Positions 1 to 9,038 are shown, numbered from the stretch's first letter. The stretch: DNA of 64,000 bases from Vogesella urethralis (GCF_007644045.2 NZ_VMDW02000087.1:62001-126000); one strand, 5' to 3'. Translations and numbers: made by a program. The notes: generated by a model not told the origin, from the sequence alone.

Positions 1-611
1 AAGGCCAGCAGGTGCGGCAGGTGGCTGACGGTGGCAAACACCGCGTCGTGCTCGGCGGCGCTCATCTCGTAGACACGGGCACCACAAGCCTGCCACAACT
101 CGCGCACCAGCACGGCAGCGGCGGGGCGGGTTTCCGGCAGCGGCGTCACCACGATGCGGCGGTTGTCGTACAGGCCGTACTGCGCGGCGGCGGCACCGGA
201 CAGGTCGGAGCCGGCAATCGGGTGCGCCGGCACGCAGCCGGCCAGGTGCGCCGGCAGGTGGGCGCGCATCAGCGCCACCACGTCGCTCTTGGTACTGCCG
301 CCGTCGGTTACCACACAGTGCGGCGGCAGGTGCGGCGCGATGTCGGCAAACACGCGCCCCATCTGCCCCACCGGCGTGGCGACCAGCACCACGTCGGCGG
401 CGCGCACCGCTTCTGCGGCGCTGTGGCTGGCTTCGTCGATCACCCCCAGCTCGATGGCACGCTGCAGGTTGGCCGCAGAGCGCCCTACCCCGATCACTTT
501 CGCCACCCGGCCGGCGCGGCGCAAGGCCAGCGCAAACGAGCCGCCAATCAGGCCCACGCCTATCACTACCAGGGTCAATCTGCCCTCACCCGCCTGCATG
601 CTGTTGCCCAT
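1..611 (-). CDS. tyrA: Prephenate dehydrogenase (partial, 3' end outside window)
   Basis: This enzyme oxidatively decarboxylates prephenate to 4-hydroxyphenylpyruvate with NAD(P)+ in cytoplasmic tyrosine synthesis. The translated start shows a dinucleotide-binding loop, VVIGVGLIGGSFALAL, at about residues 15-30. It is followed by VGQMGRVFADIAPHLP, VTDGGSTKS and HPIAGSDLSGAAAA, all typical of TyrA. The reading frame is open to the window edge, so the C-terminal part is missing here. ATG codons at 611 and 599 are in frame; neither has a clear ribosome binding site, and 611 is the longer choice. The identity is firm; the exact start is not. Confidence 0.9.
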   Translation of the reverse strand, partial: MGNSMQAGEGRLTLVVIGVGLIGGSFALALRRAGRVAKVIGVGRSAANLQRAIELGVIDEASHSAAEAVRAADVVLVATPVGQMGRVFADIAPHLPPHCVVTDGGSTKSDVVALMRAHLPAHLAGCVPAHPIAGSDLSGAAAAQYGLYDNRRIVVTPLPETRPAAAVLVRELWQACGARVYEMSAAEHDAVFATVSHLPHLLA

Positions 612-668
612 TGCTGTGTGTCAGAGCCGTTATCATAACCGCATTCCCGCTTGACCAAGAGGTGCATC

Positions 669-938
669 ATGTCTGCTTCGCTGTACATCTATTACCGCAT
701 TGACGGCAATTTTCTGTCTTTTGAGCAATCCGCCAGAAAAATCATGGCGCAAATCGAAGCAGAAATGCAGATAAAGGGCAGATTATTGCAACGTCGCGAC
801 GATGCACACACCTGGATGGAGATCTACGAGCCGGTGGCCGACCCGGCAGCCCTGACAGCGGCACTGGCCCGCGCCGTAGCAGCCGAGGCCTGCTGGCACG
901 GTGTGGCGCGGCACGCCGAATGTTTCACAGAAATTTAA
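669..938 (+). CDS. DUF4936 family protein
   Basis: Small 89-residue cytoplasmic protein resembling the DUF4936 family found mainly in betaproteobacteria. The N-terminal SLYIYYRI and the later WMEIYEPV and CFTE motifs match the pattern I recall for this family; its function is unknown. The start at 669 is preceded by AAGAGG at a six-base spacing, which favours it over an in-frame codon at 651. It is divergent from tyrA, and the chemoreceptor follows after about 70 bases, so its promoter must lie in the short tyrA gap. Confidence 0.75.
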   Translation: MSASLYIYYRIDGNFLSFEQSARKIMAQIEAEMQIKGRLLQRRDDAHTWMEIYEPVADPAALTAALARAVAAEACWHGVARHAECFTEI

Positions 939-1010
939 AAAAAGCGGCTGTTCAATAACCACATTGCAAACAATAGCTTGGCCACCTAGCCTGATACAGG
1001 GAGGTGAGCC

Positions 1011-2630
1011 ATGTACCAACAATTTACCATTCGACAAAAACTGCTTGCCGCATTCGGCGTCATTCTGTTGCTGATGGCCGTGATGGCCGCGTTGGTCATG
1101 CAAAAGCTCAATGTGATCGAACACGATCTGGAAGAGATCGTAGAAGACCTCAGCCCGGAAATGGTGCTGTCGGCCGAGCTGATGCAACTGAGCATGGACA
1201 ACGCATTGCTAGCCCATCGCCGCCACCTGCAGGAAAGCGCGGCGCTACAGCAGCAGATGCAGCAGCACCGCCAGCAAAGCCTGGCCAGCTTGAACAAGCT
1301 GCAGCAGCTGGAACATCAGGAAGCCGGCAAACAGCAATTGCAGCAGCTGCAAACCCTGCTGCAAGCCACACATGACAGCCAGCAACAGTTCGACCGCCTG
1401 CTGGCCAGCCAGGATGCCTCTGCCGGCCAATGGCTGCAAAGCCGGCTGGACCCGCAAACCGAAGCTCTGGTCGTGGCGCTGAAGCAGTTCATCGCCCTGC
1501 AGCGCAACGAGATGACACGGGCGGAGCAAGAAGCCATCAGCAGCTACCACGACGCAGAGTGGACGCAACTGACACTGGGCGCCTTGGCGCTGGCGCTGGG
1601 CACGCTGATCGGCTGGCTGTTTGCCGGCAAATTATCCGGCCACCTCGGCAGCATCGTACGGGAAACCCAGCGCATCGCCGCCGGCGACCTGCGACCACGG
1701 GCCAAACCGCTGCCGGCGGCCAACCGTGACGAAACCCTGCAACTGGCGCACGCCACCGATCGCATGCGGCAACAACTGGCCGACACCCTGGGCAGCATCC
1801 GGCAGTCGTCGTTTGCCGTCAGCGACGCCTCGCACGAGCTGTCCGGCATGTCGGAACAAGTGGCCGTGAGCGTGCAACGCCAGGCCGAAGCCACCAGCGA
1901 AGCCAGCGCCACGCTGGAGGAGCTTACCGTCAGCATCAATCATGTTTCGGATAACGCCGGCGACGCCGCCCGCCAGTCGCAGCAGGCGGGTGAACAGGCC
2001 GAACAAGGCGCTGCCGCCGTACAGGCATCGCAACAGCTGGTGCGCCAGGTTGGCCGCAGCGTGCAGCAGATCGCCAGCGCACTGGGCGAACTGACGCGCG
2101 AGGTGCAGGAAATCGACCGCATCGTCACCGTCATCCGCGAGGTGGCCGACCAGACCAACCTGCTGGCCTTGAACGCCAGCATCGAAGCCGCCCGCGCCGG
2201 TGAAGCCGGCCGCGGCTTTGCCGTGGTGGCCGACGAAGTACGCAAGCTGGCCGAGCGCACCGCCACCGCCACCGGCGACATCACCGGCATGATCGGCCGC
2301 ATCCGTCAGGGCGTAAACGACGTGGAACACCAGATGGGCAGCAGCGAGCAACAAATGGCGCAGGCCGACGAGGCCACCCACGATACCGGCCACACCATCG
2401 AAGCGGCACGGCAGTACAGCCGCGAAGCCGGCAGTTCGGTAGCCGCCATCAGCGAGGCGCTGGGCGAGCAGCGCGACGCCAGCCAGCTGCTGGCACGCAG
2501 CATGGAACAGGTGGCGCAAATGGCCGAGGAAAACAGCGCCACCGTGGAAGAGCTGGCCACCACCTCCAGCCAGCTCAGCGAGCTGGCCGACAGCATGCAG
2601 CAGATGGTGGCGCGCTTTCAGCTGGCCTAG
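1011..2630 (+). CDS. Methyl-accepting chemotaxis protein (four-helix-bundle-like sensor)
   Basis: Inner-membrane chemoreceptor of 539 residues. Transmembrane helices lie at about 11-31 and 186-206. They flank a Gln/Leu-rich, all-helical periplasmic region of about 150 residues that looks like a 4HB-type sensor. A HAMP region follows, then the kinase-control hairpin with the hallmark [18 protein letters not shown] and [18 protein letters not shown] segments around residues 375-415. The ligand cannot be told from sequence. There is no C-terminal CheR-docking pentapeptide. GGGAGGTG before the ATG is a strong ribosome binding site. No che genes are adjacent, so this is an orphan receptor working with a chemotaxis system encoded elsewhere. 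Confidence 0.95.
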   Translation: MYQQFTIRQKLLAAFGVILLLMAVMAALVMQKLNVIEHDLEEIVEDLSPEMVLSAELMQLSMDNALLAHRRHLQESAALQQQMQQHRQQSLASLNKLQQLEHQEAGKQQLQQLQTLLQATHDSQQQFDRLLASQDASAGQWLQSRLDPQTEALVVALKQFIALQRNEMTRAEQEAISSYHDAEWTQLTLGALALALGTLIGWLFAGKLSGHLGSIVRETQRIAAGDLRPRAKPLPAANRDETLQLAHATDRMRQQLADTLGSIRQSSFAVSDASHELSGMSEQVAVSVQRQAEATSEASATLEELTVSINHVSDNAGDAARQSQQAGEQAEQGAAAVQASQQLVRQVGRSVQQIASALGELTREVQEIDRIVTVIREVADQTNLLALNASIEAARAGEAGRGFAVVADEVRKLAERTATATGDITGMIGRIRQGVNDVEHQMGSSEQQMAQADEATHDTGHTIEAARQYSREAGSSVAAISEALGEQRDASQLLARSMEQVAQMAEENSATVEELATTSSQLSELADSMQQMVARFQLA

Positions 2631-2660
2631 GAGGGCAACAGGCTGATAGCCGGTCGCTCA

Positions 2661-3464
2661 TCAGCCCGCTGGCAGCGCCTGCTGCAGGCGGGCGGTAAGC
2701 GGCCACGCCTGCCAGGTGTGGCCATCGAGCTGGCGCAGCGGCCAGATGCCGGCCAAGCTGTTGCAGACAAAGGCCTCGTCGGCCGCCAGCAGCTCGGCCG
2801 GCTGCAAACGCTGCTCGGTAACATCGATGCCCAGCTGGCGGGCAGTATCGATGATGCAGGCGCGCTGGGCACCGGACACGCCGCAGCGGTCCAGCTTTGG
2901 CGTGTACAGTTGGCCGTCGCGCACCCAGAACAGGTTGCTCATGGTGCCCTCCACCACCGTGCCGTCGCTGTCCAGCATCAGCCCTTCGGCGATGGCAGGG
3001 TCGTCCCACTCGCTGCGCGCCAGCACGTTTTCCAGCCGGTTCAGGTGCTTGATGCCGGCCAGGCGCGGCTGCAGGCCCAGCCGGGTATCGCACCAGCGCA
3101 CCACAATGCCGTGCTGGGCCCGCTCCGGCGGGTAACCGGCCCAGGTGGCAGCGCTGACGATGCGGGTGGGCTGCACCTGCGCGGGTATGGCGTAGCCACG
3201 CTGGCCGCTGCCCCGCGTCAGCACCACCTTGGCCACCGCACGCGGCAAACCGGCGCAAACGGTGGCGATTTCGGCCAGCAACAGCGCCTGGTCCGGGCAC
3301 GGCAGGCGCAGCGCAGCGCAGTCTGCGGTCAAGCGTTGCCACTGCCAGCGCCACAAGCGCGGCTGGCCCGCCACCACCTCCAGCGTACGGTACAGGCCGT
3401 CGCCGTAGGCGAGGCCGCGATCGGTGGCCGGCAGCAGCTCGGCCTTCACGCCGTTGATCAGCAT
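2661..3464 (-). CDS. pabC: Aminodeoxychorismate lyase
   Basis: PLP-dependent fold-IV enzyme that converts 4-amino-4-deoxychorismate to p-aminobenzoate and pyruvate in folate synthesis. The 267-residue length is normal for PabC. The sequence begins MLINGVKAELLPATDRGLAYGDG; Lys139 in GIKHLNRLENVLAR is the expected PLP lysine. The terminal region carries the EAFVCNSLAGIWP pattern of the family. The start overlaps the upstream acetyltransferase gene by seven bases, indicating translational coupling in a pabB-GNAT-pabC operon. The stop sits inside a hairpin (2641-2647 pairing with 2660-2666) between this gene and the convergent chemoreceptor gene. Confidence 0.95.
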   Translation of the reverse strand: MLINGVKAELLPATDRGLAYGDGLYRTLEVVAGQPRLWRWQWQRLTADCAALRLPCPDQALLLAEIATVCAGLPRAVAKVVLTRGSGQRGYAIPAQVQPTRIVSAATWAGYPPERAQHGIVVRWCDTRLGLQPRLAGIKHLNRLENVLARSEWDDPAIAEGLMLDSDGTVVEGTMSNLFWVRDGQLYTPKLDRCGVSGAQRACIIDTARQLGIDVTEQRLQPAELLAADEAFVCNSLAGIWPLRQLDGHTWQAWPLTARLQQALPAG

Positions 3465-3913
3465 GGCAAGTCCTTGGCGAGGCAAATGGATTCGCTGCGG
3501 CCAACATAGTGGCCATAAGGCGAGATCTCGCGGTAGCCGTGGCCCAGATAGAACTGCACCGCGCGCTGGTTGACGCGGCGGGTGGAAAGCCACACGGCGC
3601 GGTAGCCCAGCCGCTGCGCGTGCTGCTCCAGCGCCGCCAGCAACGCGGCGCCCAGGCCCAGGCTGCCGGGTGCGGCGTACATGCGCTTCAGCTCGGCCAC
3701 GCCGGGCTGCAGCGGGCGCAAGGCACCGCAACCTTGCGCCACCCCGTCGCCATTGCAGGCCAGCAAGAACACCGCGCCGTCGCCACGGACGTCGTCGGCG
3801 TCAAACGAGGCTTGCCCGCTGTTGCCGGTGAGCGCGGCCAAGGTGTCAGACAGCGCGGCCTGCATGGCGACGGCCTGCGGGTGGGCGGGATCGACAGCGG
3901 TAAAGGTATGCAT
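3458..3913 (-). CDS. GNAT family N-acetyltransferase
   Basis: A 151-residue single-domain acetyltransferase of the GNAT fold. The acetyl-CoA-binding region is read from LKRMYAAPGSLGLGAALLAALEQHAQ (about 94-119), followed by the VWLSTRRVNQRAVQFYLGHGYRE segment typical of motif B. The substrate is unknown. It sits between pabB and pabC and overlaps pabC by seven bases, so it is expressed with p-aminobenzoate synthesis; whether it acts on that pathway is not shown. GGAGCG upstream of the ATG at 3913 is a usable ribosome binding site. Confidence 0.88.
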   Translation of the reverse strand: MHTFTAVDPAHPQAVAMQAALSDTLAALTGNSGQASFDADDVRGDGAVFLLACNGDGVAQGCGALRPLQPGVAELKRMYAAPGSLGLGAALLAALEQHAQRLGYRAVWLSTRRVNQRAVQFYLGHGYREISPYGHYVGRSESICLAKDLPC

Positions 3914-3936
3914 CGGCGCTCCTTGCCGTGGCGGGG

Positions 3937-5235
3937 TCAGGCTTGCTCGACGCCCAGCGCGCGCAGCAGGCCACGGGCCTTGTGGCGGGTTTCCTGCAGT
4001 TCGCGTTCCGGGTCGGAGTCGGCCACGATGCCGCCGCCGGCGCGGAAGCGCAGCTGCTGGCCTTGCTGCATGAAGGTACGGATCAGGATGTTCACGTCCA
4101 GCGTGCCGTCGCGGTTGAGGTAGCCCAGGCTGCCGGTGTAGGCACGGCGGGCGCTGTTTTCCAGCTCGCGGATGATCTGCATGGTGCGCACCTTGGGGCA
4201 GCCGGTAATGGTGCCGCCGGGGAACAGCGCACGGAATACTTCTACGGTATCCACGCCGTCACGGATGCGGCCGCGCACGTTGGATTCGATATGGTGCACG
4301 TAGGCGTAGCTGGCCACCGCCATCAGCTCGTTCACCTCCACGCTACCGGGCTGGCAGATGCGGCCCAGGTCGTTGCGTTCGAGGTCGATCAGCATCACGT
4401 GCTCGGCGCGTTCCTTGATGCTGCTGATCAGGCGCTGCTTCAGCGCGGCGTCTTCGGCGGCGTCGGGCGAGCGCGGGTGGGTGCCGGCAATCGGGCGGGT
4501 ATCCACCCAGCCGTCGTGCACGCGCACCAAGCGCTCCGGCGACGAGCTGACGATGTAGGCATCGCCCAGGTCGGCCAGCGCCGAGAACGGCGCCGGGTTG
4601 GCACGGCGCAGCGCGGCAAACAGGTCTACCGGGCGTACGCTGTCGTGCAGCGTGGCACGCCAGCCGCGCGAGATGTTCACCTGGAACACGTCGCCTTCGT
4701 AGATGTAATCCTTCAGCCGCACCACGGCGTCGGTGTACCAGTGCGGCGGGTCTTCTTCCAGCGCCTGCAGCTGTACCGGGTTGGCCGCAAACGCAGGCAC
4801 TGTTTGCAGCGCGGCTTTCAGCTCGGCCAGTTGGCCAGCGGTTTCCGCCATCAGCCAGCAGCGGCCGCTGGCGCGTTCCAGCTGGATGGCGGCCGGAATG
4901 CGGCACAGCGCGGCCAACGGAAAGCTGTCCGGGATAGCGGCCGGCACGCTGGGTTCAAACTCGGACAACAGGTCGTAGCCCAGGTAGACAAACCAGCCGC
5001 CACTGAACGGCAGGCCGTGCGGGTTGGCCACCGCCGCCTCGCGCGGCAGCGCACGTACCGCCTGCAGGAACGCCGCGCCCTCGCCTTCGCCGTAAACGTG
5101 GCGCTGGCCGGGCAGGGCCATCAGGATGTCCCAGCCGATATCGCCGGACGACTGCATCAGGTAAGGGAAACGGGCGCGATCGGCGGCGTGCAAGGCCAGC
5201 AGGTCGGGGGTGGAAGCGAGCAGTTCGTAATGCAT
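3937..5235 (-). CDS. pabB: Aminodeoxychorismate synthase component I
   Basis: Chorismate-utilising enzyme that aminates chorismate to 4-amino-4-deoxychorismate, normally with the PabA glutaminase, which is not in this window. The 432-residue product has the anthranilate synthase component I fold: an N-terminal domain with FSGGWFVYLGYDLLSEFE, then VFQVNISR, SPERLVRV, PIAGTHPR, ERNDLGRIC and FPGGTITGCPKVRTM. The covalent-lysine position of E. coli PabB (PIKGT) is alanine here (PIAGT), as in TrpE and one class of PabB. The pabC neighbour favours PabB over TrpE. I chose the ATG at 5235 (MHYELLA) because the longer frame to 5313 runs through the fabF terminator. Confidence 0.9.
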   Translation of the reverse strand: MHYELLASTPDLLALHAADRARFPYLMQSSGDIGWDILMALPGQRHVYGEGEGAAFLQAVRALPREAAVANPHGLPFSGGWFVYLGYDLLSEFEPSVPAAIPDSFPLAALCRIPAAIQLERASGRCWLMAETAGQLAELKAALQTVPAFAANPVQLQALEEDPPHWYTDAVVRLKDYIYEGDVFQVNISRGWRATLHDSVRPVDLFAALRRANPAPFSALADLGDAYIVSSSPERLVRVHDGWVDTRPIAGTHPRSPDAAEDAALKQRLISSIKERAEHVMLIDLERNDLGRICQPGSVEVNELMAVASYAYVHHIESNVRGRIRDGVDTVEVFRALFPGGTITGCPKVRTMQIIRELENSARRAYTGSLGYLNRDGTLDVNILIRTFMQQGQQLRFRAGGGIVADSDPERELQETRHKARGLLRALGVEQA

Positions 5236-5266
5236 GGGTGGTGGGCGCCGCCATGACGGCAGCCGC

Positions 5267-5303
5267 AAAAGAAAAAGACCGCGCGAGTTTATCGCAGCGG
5301 TCT
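5267..5303 (-). terminator. Intrinsic terminator of fabF
   Basis: A 7-bp stem, AGACCGC (5276-5282) with GCGGTCT (5297-5303), is followed on the minus strand by TTTTTCTTTT. It lies just after the fabF stop codon and before pabB, so it should separate the fatty-acid cluster from the pab genes. Confidence 0.8.
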
Positions 5304-5337
5304 CGGGTGTCAACGTCGCCTGAGCGAGGTGTCGCTT

Positions 5338-6579
5338 TTACACGCGCTTGAACACCAGGGTACCGTTGGTACCGCCAAAGCCGAACGAGTTGGAGATCGC
5401 CACGTCGATCTTCAGGTCGCGCGCGGTGTTGGCGCAGTAGTCCAGGTCGCAACCACCTTCGATGTCCTGCTCGTGCAGGTTGATGGTGGGCGGGGAAACC
5501 TGGTTGTGCACGGCCAGAATGGAGTAGATGGCTTCTACGCCGCCGGCGCCGCCCAGCAGGTGGCCGGTCATCGACTTGGTGGAGTTCACCACCAGTTTCT
5601 TGGCGTGGTCGCCGAAGGCAATCTTCAGCGCGTTGGTTTCGTTGGCGTCACCCAGCGGGGTGGAGGTGCCGTGCGCGTTCACGTACTGCACCTGGTCGGC
5701 GTTCAGGCCGGCGTCGCGCAGCGCGTTCAGCACGCCGCGGGCCGGGCCGTCGGCGTTAGGTGCGGTAATGTGGTGCGCGTCGGAGCTCATGCCGAAACCG
5801 GCCAGCTCGGCGTAAATCTTGGCACCGCGCTTCACGGCGTGTTCGTACTCTTCCAGCACGATCACACCGGCGCCCTCGCCCATCACGAAACCGTCGCGGC
5901 CCTTGTCCCACGGACGGGAGGCGGTAGCCGGGTCATCGTTGCGGGTGGACAGCGCCTTCATGGCAGCAAAGCCGCCAACTGCCAGGCTGCAGATGGTGCT
6001 TTCGGCACCGCCTGCCACCATCACGTCGGCGTCGCCGTACTGGATGATGCGGGCAGCGTCACCGATGCAGTGCGCGCCGGTGGTGCAAGCAGACACGATC
6101 GCATAGCTGGGGCCCTGGTAGCCCTTCAGGATGGATACGTGACCGGAAATCATGTTGATCAGCGAACCCGGAATGAAGAACGGGCCGATCTTGCGGATGC
6201 CGCCTTCGTGGCGGGCCACGCCGGTTTCCTCGATCAGCGGCAGACCGCCGATACCGGAACCGATATTCACGCCCACACGGGTCTTGTCCAGGTCAGCCAC
6301 GTCGTCCAGACCGGCGTCGGCCACGGCTTGCAGCGCGGCGGCGATACCGAAGTGGATGAACTTGTCCATGCGACGCGCATCCTTGGGCGAAATGTACTGG
6401 CTGATGTCAAAATCCTTGACTTCACCAGCCACCTGGCAGGCGATGTCGCTCGCATCAAAGCTGGTAATGGTGCCGATGCCACTCTTGCCGGCCACCAGAT
6501 TGGCCCAGGCAGTGCTGACATCGTTGCCAACCGGGGACACGTGTCCAAGGCCGGTCACTACTACTCTGCGTTTCGACAC
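5338..6579 (-). CDS. fabF: Beta-ketoacyl-ACP synthase II
   Basis: Condensing enzyme that elongates acyl-ACP with malonyl-ACP in type II fatty acid synthesis. At 413 residues it is full length. The catalytic triad is intact: Cys165 in SACTTGAH, His303 in NAHGTSTP and His340 in [13 protein letters not shown]. The start is a GTG at 6579 preceded by GGAGA at suitable distance. It is last in the yceD-rpmF-plsX-fabHDG-acpP-fabF cluster, the same order as in E. coli. A terminator-like hairpin lies between acpP and fabF and a second sits directly before the fabF ribosome binding site, so fabF expression may be set separately from acpP. Confidence 0.97.
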   Translation of the reverse strand: MSKRRVVVTGLGHVSPVGNDVSTAWANLVAGKSGIGTITSFDASDIACQVAGEVKDFDISQYISPKDARRMDKFIHFGIAAALQAVADAGLDDVADLDKTRVGVNIGSGIGGLPLIEETGVARHEGGIRKIGPFFIPGSLINMISGHVSILKGYQGPSYAIVSACTTGAHCIGDAARIIQYGDADVMVAGGAESTICSLAVGGFAAMKALSTRNDDPATASRPWDKGRDGFVMGEGAGVIVLEEYEHAVKRGAKIYAELAGFGMSSDAHHITAPNADGPARGVLNALRDAGLNADQVQYVNAHGTSTPLGDANETNALKIAFGDHAKKLVVNSTKSMTGHLLGGAGGVEAIYSILAVHNQVSPPTINLHEQDIEGGCDLDYCANTARDLKIDVAISNSFGFGGTNGTLVFKRV

Positions 6580-6593
6580 AGGGTATCTCCGTG

Positions 6594-6613
6594 AAAAAAG
6601 GGAGCGGGCTCCC
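6594..6613 (-). promoter_or_regulatory. Terminator-like hairpin in fabF leader
   Basis: On the minus strand GGGAG (6613-6609), a four-base loop, CTCCC (6604-6600) and six T residues (6599-6594) lie immediately before the GGAGA ribosome binding site and GTG start of fabF. The form is that of a short intrinsic terminator. Its position suggests attenuation or a weak barrier to transcription from acpP; this function is inferred. Confidence 0.5.
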
Positions 6614-6699
6614 GATAGTCCTGAATGCGCTCAAACCGGAGCGGTTTGCGGTGGATTCAAATGCATTGAATCAAACGCGCGTTTCAGGGCCACTACAGC

Positions 6700-6741
6700 A
6701 AAAAGACCCCTGCGGGCGAGCAAATGCCACCAGCAGAGGTC
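6700..6741 (-). terminator. Intrinsic terminator after acpP
   Basis: Minus-strand stem GACCTCTGC (6741-6733) pairs with GCAGGGGTC (6713-6705), with one G-U pair, and is followed by five T residues. It lies 20 bases past the acpP stop. Such a site would yield abundant short acpP mRNA with reduced read-through to fabF. Confidence 0.75.
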
Positions 6742-6760
6742 CAGGCAATCCCGGAAAGGA

Positions 6761-7000
6761 TTACTTGTTCAGGTGAGCTGTTACGTAGTCAACAGCCTGC
6801 TTAACGGTGGTGATTTTCTCGGCCTCTTCGTCCGGGATCTCGCACTCGAATTCTTCTTCCAGTGCCATTACCAGCTCGACGGTGTCCAGAGAGTCAGCGC
6901 CCAGATCGTCCACGAAGGAGGAGTCGATTTTGACTTCGGCTTCGTTCACGCCCAGTTGTTCGGCAACGATCTTCTTAACGCGCGCTTCGATGTTTTCCAT
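6761..7000 (-). CDS. acpP: Acyl carrier protein
   Basis: Acidic 79-residue carrier of growing acyl chains for fatty acid and phospholipid synthesis. The phosphopantetheine serine is Ser37 in the GADSLD motif, and the rest ([34 protein letters not shown]) is nearly canonical. The ATG at 7000 is chosen over a longer frame because it matches the family start and has GGG about nine bases upstream. The 193-base gap to fabG holds a run of nine T on the minus strand (7064-7056) after a weak stem, and one copy of the dispersed 9-mer at 7166. It probably contains a separate acpP promoter. Confidence 0.98.
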   Translation of the reverse strand: MENIEARVKKIVAEQLGVNEAEVKIDSSFVDDLGADSLDTVELVMALEEEFECEIPDEEAEKITTVKQAVDYVTAHLNK

Positions 7001-7193
7001 TTGTTTAAACCCTTTACCTTTCTGTGCTCGGGATAACAAAACCCCGCCATTCTACAAAAAAAAACCGGTGTAGCCTACCTGAGCCGGCGATTCTTGCCGA
7101 ATTACCTTGCCGGCAGGCCCTTTGTTACGTTTTATGGCGCCGGAAATGTTGCATCCGGCACCAATGCGGCCAACCCGAAGGCCGGCCTTGTCA

Positions 7194-7931
7194 TCACGGC
7201 ATCAGCATACCGCCATTCACGTGCAGTGTCTGGCCGGTGATGTAGGAAGCCTTGTCGGACGCCAGGAACAGCACGGCGTCGGCGATGTCTTGCGCGTCGC
7301 CCAGACGGCCCAGGGCAATCTGGCCAACCAGCGCGTCACGCTGCTCTTGCGGCAGCGCGCGGGTCATGTCGGTATCGATGAAGCCCGGTGCCACGCAGTT
7401 CACGGTAATGCCGCGGCTGCCTACTTCGCGCGCCATGGACTTGGTAAAGCCCATGATGCCGGCCTTGGCCGCTGCGTAGTTGGTCTGGCCGGCGTTACCC
7501 ATCGCGCCCACCACGGAAGCGATGTTGATGATGCGGCCGCTGCGGGCCTTCATCATGGCGCGCAGCACGGCTTTGGAGGCCTTGAACACCGACTTCAGGT
7601 TGGTGTCCATGATGGCGTCCCAGTCGTCGTCCTTCATGCGCATCAGCAGGCCGTCACGGGTGATGCCGGCGTTGTTCACCAGGATGGCCACGTCGCCGTG
7701 CTCCTTGGCGATGGCGTCGATCAGCGCGTCGATGGCACCGTCTTCACCCACGTTCAGCACCATGCCCACACCGCCCCACTGCGCCAGGCGTTCGCCAATG
7801 GCGGCAGCGCCGGATTCAGACGTGGCAGTACCGATCACCTTGGCGCCGGCGGCGGCCAGGGTATCGGCAATGGCAGCACCAATGCCACGGGACGCGCCAG
7901 TGACCAGCGCTACTTTACCTTGCAAGCTCAT
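7194..7931 (-). CDS. fabG: 3-oxoacyl-ACP reductase
   Basis: NADPH-dependent short-chain dehydrogenase that reduces beta-ketoacyl-ACP in fatty acid elongation. The 245-residue protein shows the TGASRGIG cofactor loop (11-18), NNAG (86-89) and the catalytic Ser139, Tyr152 and Lys156 (NYAAAKAG). The ATG at 7931 is preceded by GGAGAGAAAC, a good ribosome binding site, and yields the usual FabG length. It lies between fabD and acpP as in E. coli. The 46-base fabD-fabG gap is largely filled by a 20-bp perfect palindrome. Confidence 0.97.
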   Translation of the reverse strand: MSLQGKVALVTGASRGIGAAIADTLAAAGAKVIGTATSESGAAAIGERLAQWGGVGMVLNVGEDGAIDALIDAIAKEHGDVAILVNNAGITRDGLLMRMKDDDWDAIMDTNLKSVFKASKAVLRAMMKARSGRIINIASVVGAMGNAGQTNYAAAKAGIMGFTKSMAREVGSRGITVNCVAPGFIDTDMTRALPQEQRDALVGQIALGRLGDAQDIADAVLFLASDKASYITGQTLHVNGGMLMP

Positions 7932-7945
7932 GTTTCTCTCCTGCA

Positions 7946-7965
7946 GTTGGCCGCATGCGGCCAAC
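7946..7965. repeat. Perfect 20-bp palindrome: inverted pair of the dispersed 9-mer
   Basis: GTTGGCCGCA is followed directly by its reverse complement TGCGGCCAAC, between fabD and fabG. The arms are the word repeated throughout the window. Transcribed, it would form a hairpin without a U tract, so it could stabilise mRNA or mildly terminate. Inverted uptake-sequence pairs near gene ends are known in Neisseria. Confidence 0.85.
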
Positions 7966-7977
7966 CAGCTTTGATCG

Positions 7978-8907
7978 TTACGCCAGTTCGGCGCGGGCCG
8001 CGTCCAGCTTGGCGGCGTCGGTCAGCGCGTGGCAGTTGACGTTGCCGTCAATGCGCTTGGCGAGGCCAGCCAGCACCTTGCCCGGGCCGCACTCGGCCAT
8101 CAGCACGATACCGTCGGCAGCCAGTTTCTGGATGGTTTCGGTCCAGCGCACCGGGCAGTACAGCTGACGGGTCAGCGCGTCGCGGATCTGTGCCGCATCG
8201 CTGTAGCTGGCCACGTCGGCGTTATGCAGCACCGGGATCTGCGGGGCCTTGATCTCTACACTGGCCAGCGCTGCGGCCAGACGCTCGGCGGCCGGCTTCA
8301 TCAGCGTGCAGTGCGAGGGCACCGACACCGGCAGCGGCAGCGCACGCTTGGCGCCACGCTCCTTGCACAGGGCCATCGCGCGTTCTACAGCAGCCTTGCT
8401 ACCGGCAATCACCACCTGGCCCGGCGAGTTGAAGTTGACCGGCTCCACCACCTCGCCTTGCGCGGCGTCGGCACACGCGGCACGAATGTCGTCGTCGGAC
8501 AGGTTCAGGATGGCAGCCATGGCGCCTTCGCCGGCCGGTACCGCTTCCTGCATCGCCTGCGCACGCAGGCGCACCAGGCGGATGGCGTCGGCAAAGTCCA
8601 GGCTACCGGCAGCCACCAGGGCGCTGTATTCGCCCAGGCTGTGGCCTGCCACGGCAGCCGGTACCGCGCCACCTTGCGCCAGCCAGGCGCGGTAGGTGGC
8701 CACACCGGCGGCCAGCATCAGCGGCTGGGTGTTGACGGTAGCGTTGATCGCGTCGGCGCTGTCGGCCTGCAGCATGGCCCACAGGTCTTCACCCAGGGCG
8801 GCCGAGGCTTCGTCGAATGTCTGTTTAACCACCGGCAGGTCGGCAAAGCCGTCCATCATGTTGAGGCTTTGCGAGCCCTGACCGGGAAAGAGAAAGGCAA
8901 ACGCCAT
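7978..8907 (-). CDS. fabD: Malonyl-CoA:ACP transacylase
   Basis: Transfers malonyl from CoA to ACP to supply extender units. The 309-residue product starts MAFAFLFPGQGSQ and carries the nucleophile motif GHSLGEYSAL. The catalytic histidine is in SVPSHCTLM, followed by the AECGPGKVLAGL segment. The ATG at 8907 follows AGGAGA at eight bases and fits the family start, whereas the longer frame to 8955 adds an unrelated N-terminus. It is the third enzyme gene in the plsX-fabH-fabD-fabG order. Confidence 0.97.
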   Translation of the reverse strand: MAFAFLFPGQGSQSLNMMDGFADLPVVKQTFDEASAALGEDLWAMLQADSADAINATVNTQPLMLAAGVATYRAWLAQGGAVPAAVAGHSLGEYSALVAAGSLDFADAIRLVRLRAQAMQEAVPAGEGAMAAILNLSDDDIRAACADAAQGEVVEPVNFNSPGQVVIAGSKAAVERAMALCKERGAKRALPLPVSVPSHCTLMKPAAERLAAALASVEIKAPQIPVLHNADVASYSDAAQIRDALTRQLYCPVRWTETIQKLAADGIVLMAECGPGKVLAGLAKRIDGNVNCHALTDAAKLDAARAELA

Positions 8908-9038
8908 TTTGGGGTCTCCTTTTGAAACGGGGGGAATGATGACTGCTTGGCGCAATTAATGCAAAGAAAACACTCAAACGCTCGTATGATCACCGACGTT
9001 CGCCGTGCTTTGCCGACATTCATTGATGAAGCGCAACA

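Noticed and set aside
12-654. Two plus-strand open frames over the first 650 bases
   Set aside because: The minus strand encodes TyrA with clear NAD-binding and substrate motifs; the plus frames are shadows.
931-1010. Sigma28-type flagellar promoter before the first chemoreceptor
   Set aside because: A TAAA and a TCAATAA are present at about the right distance, but the -10 matches GCCGATAA poorly.
2641-2666. GGCTGAT/ATCAGCC stem between the chemoreceptor and pabC as a terminator
   Set aside because: The loop is long, there is no T run, and it overlaps the pabC stop; kept only as a remark under pabC.
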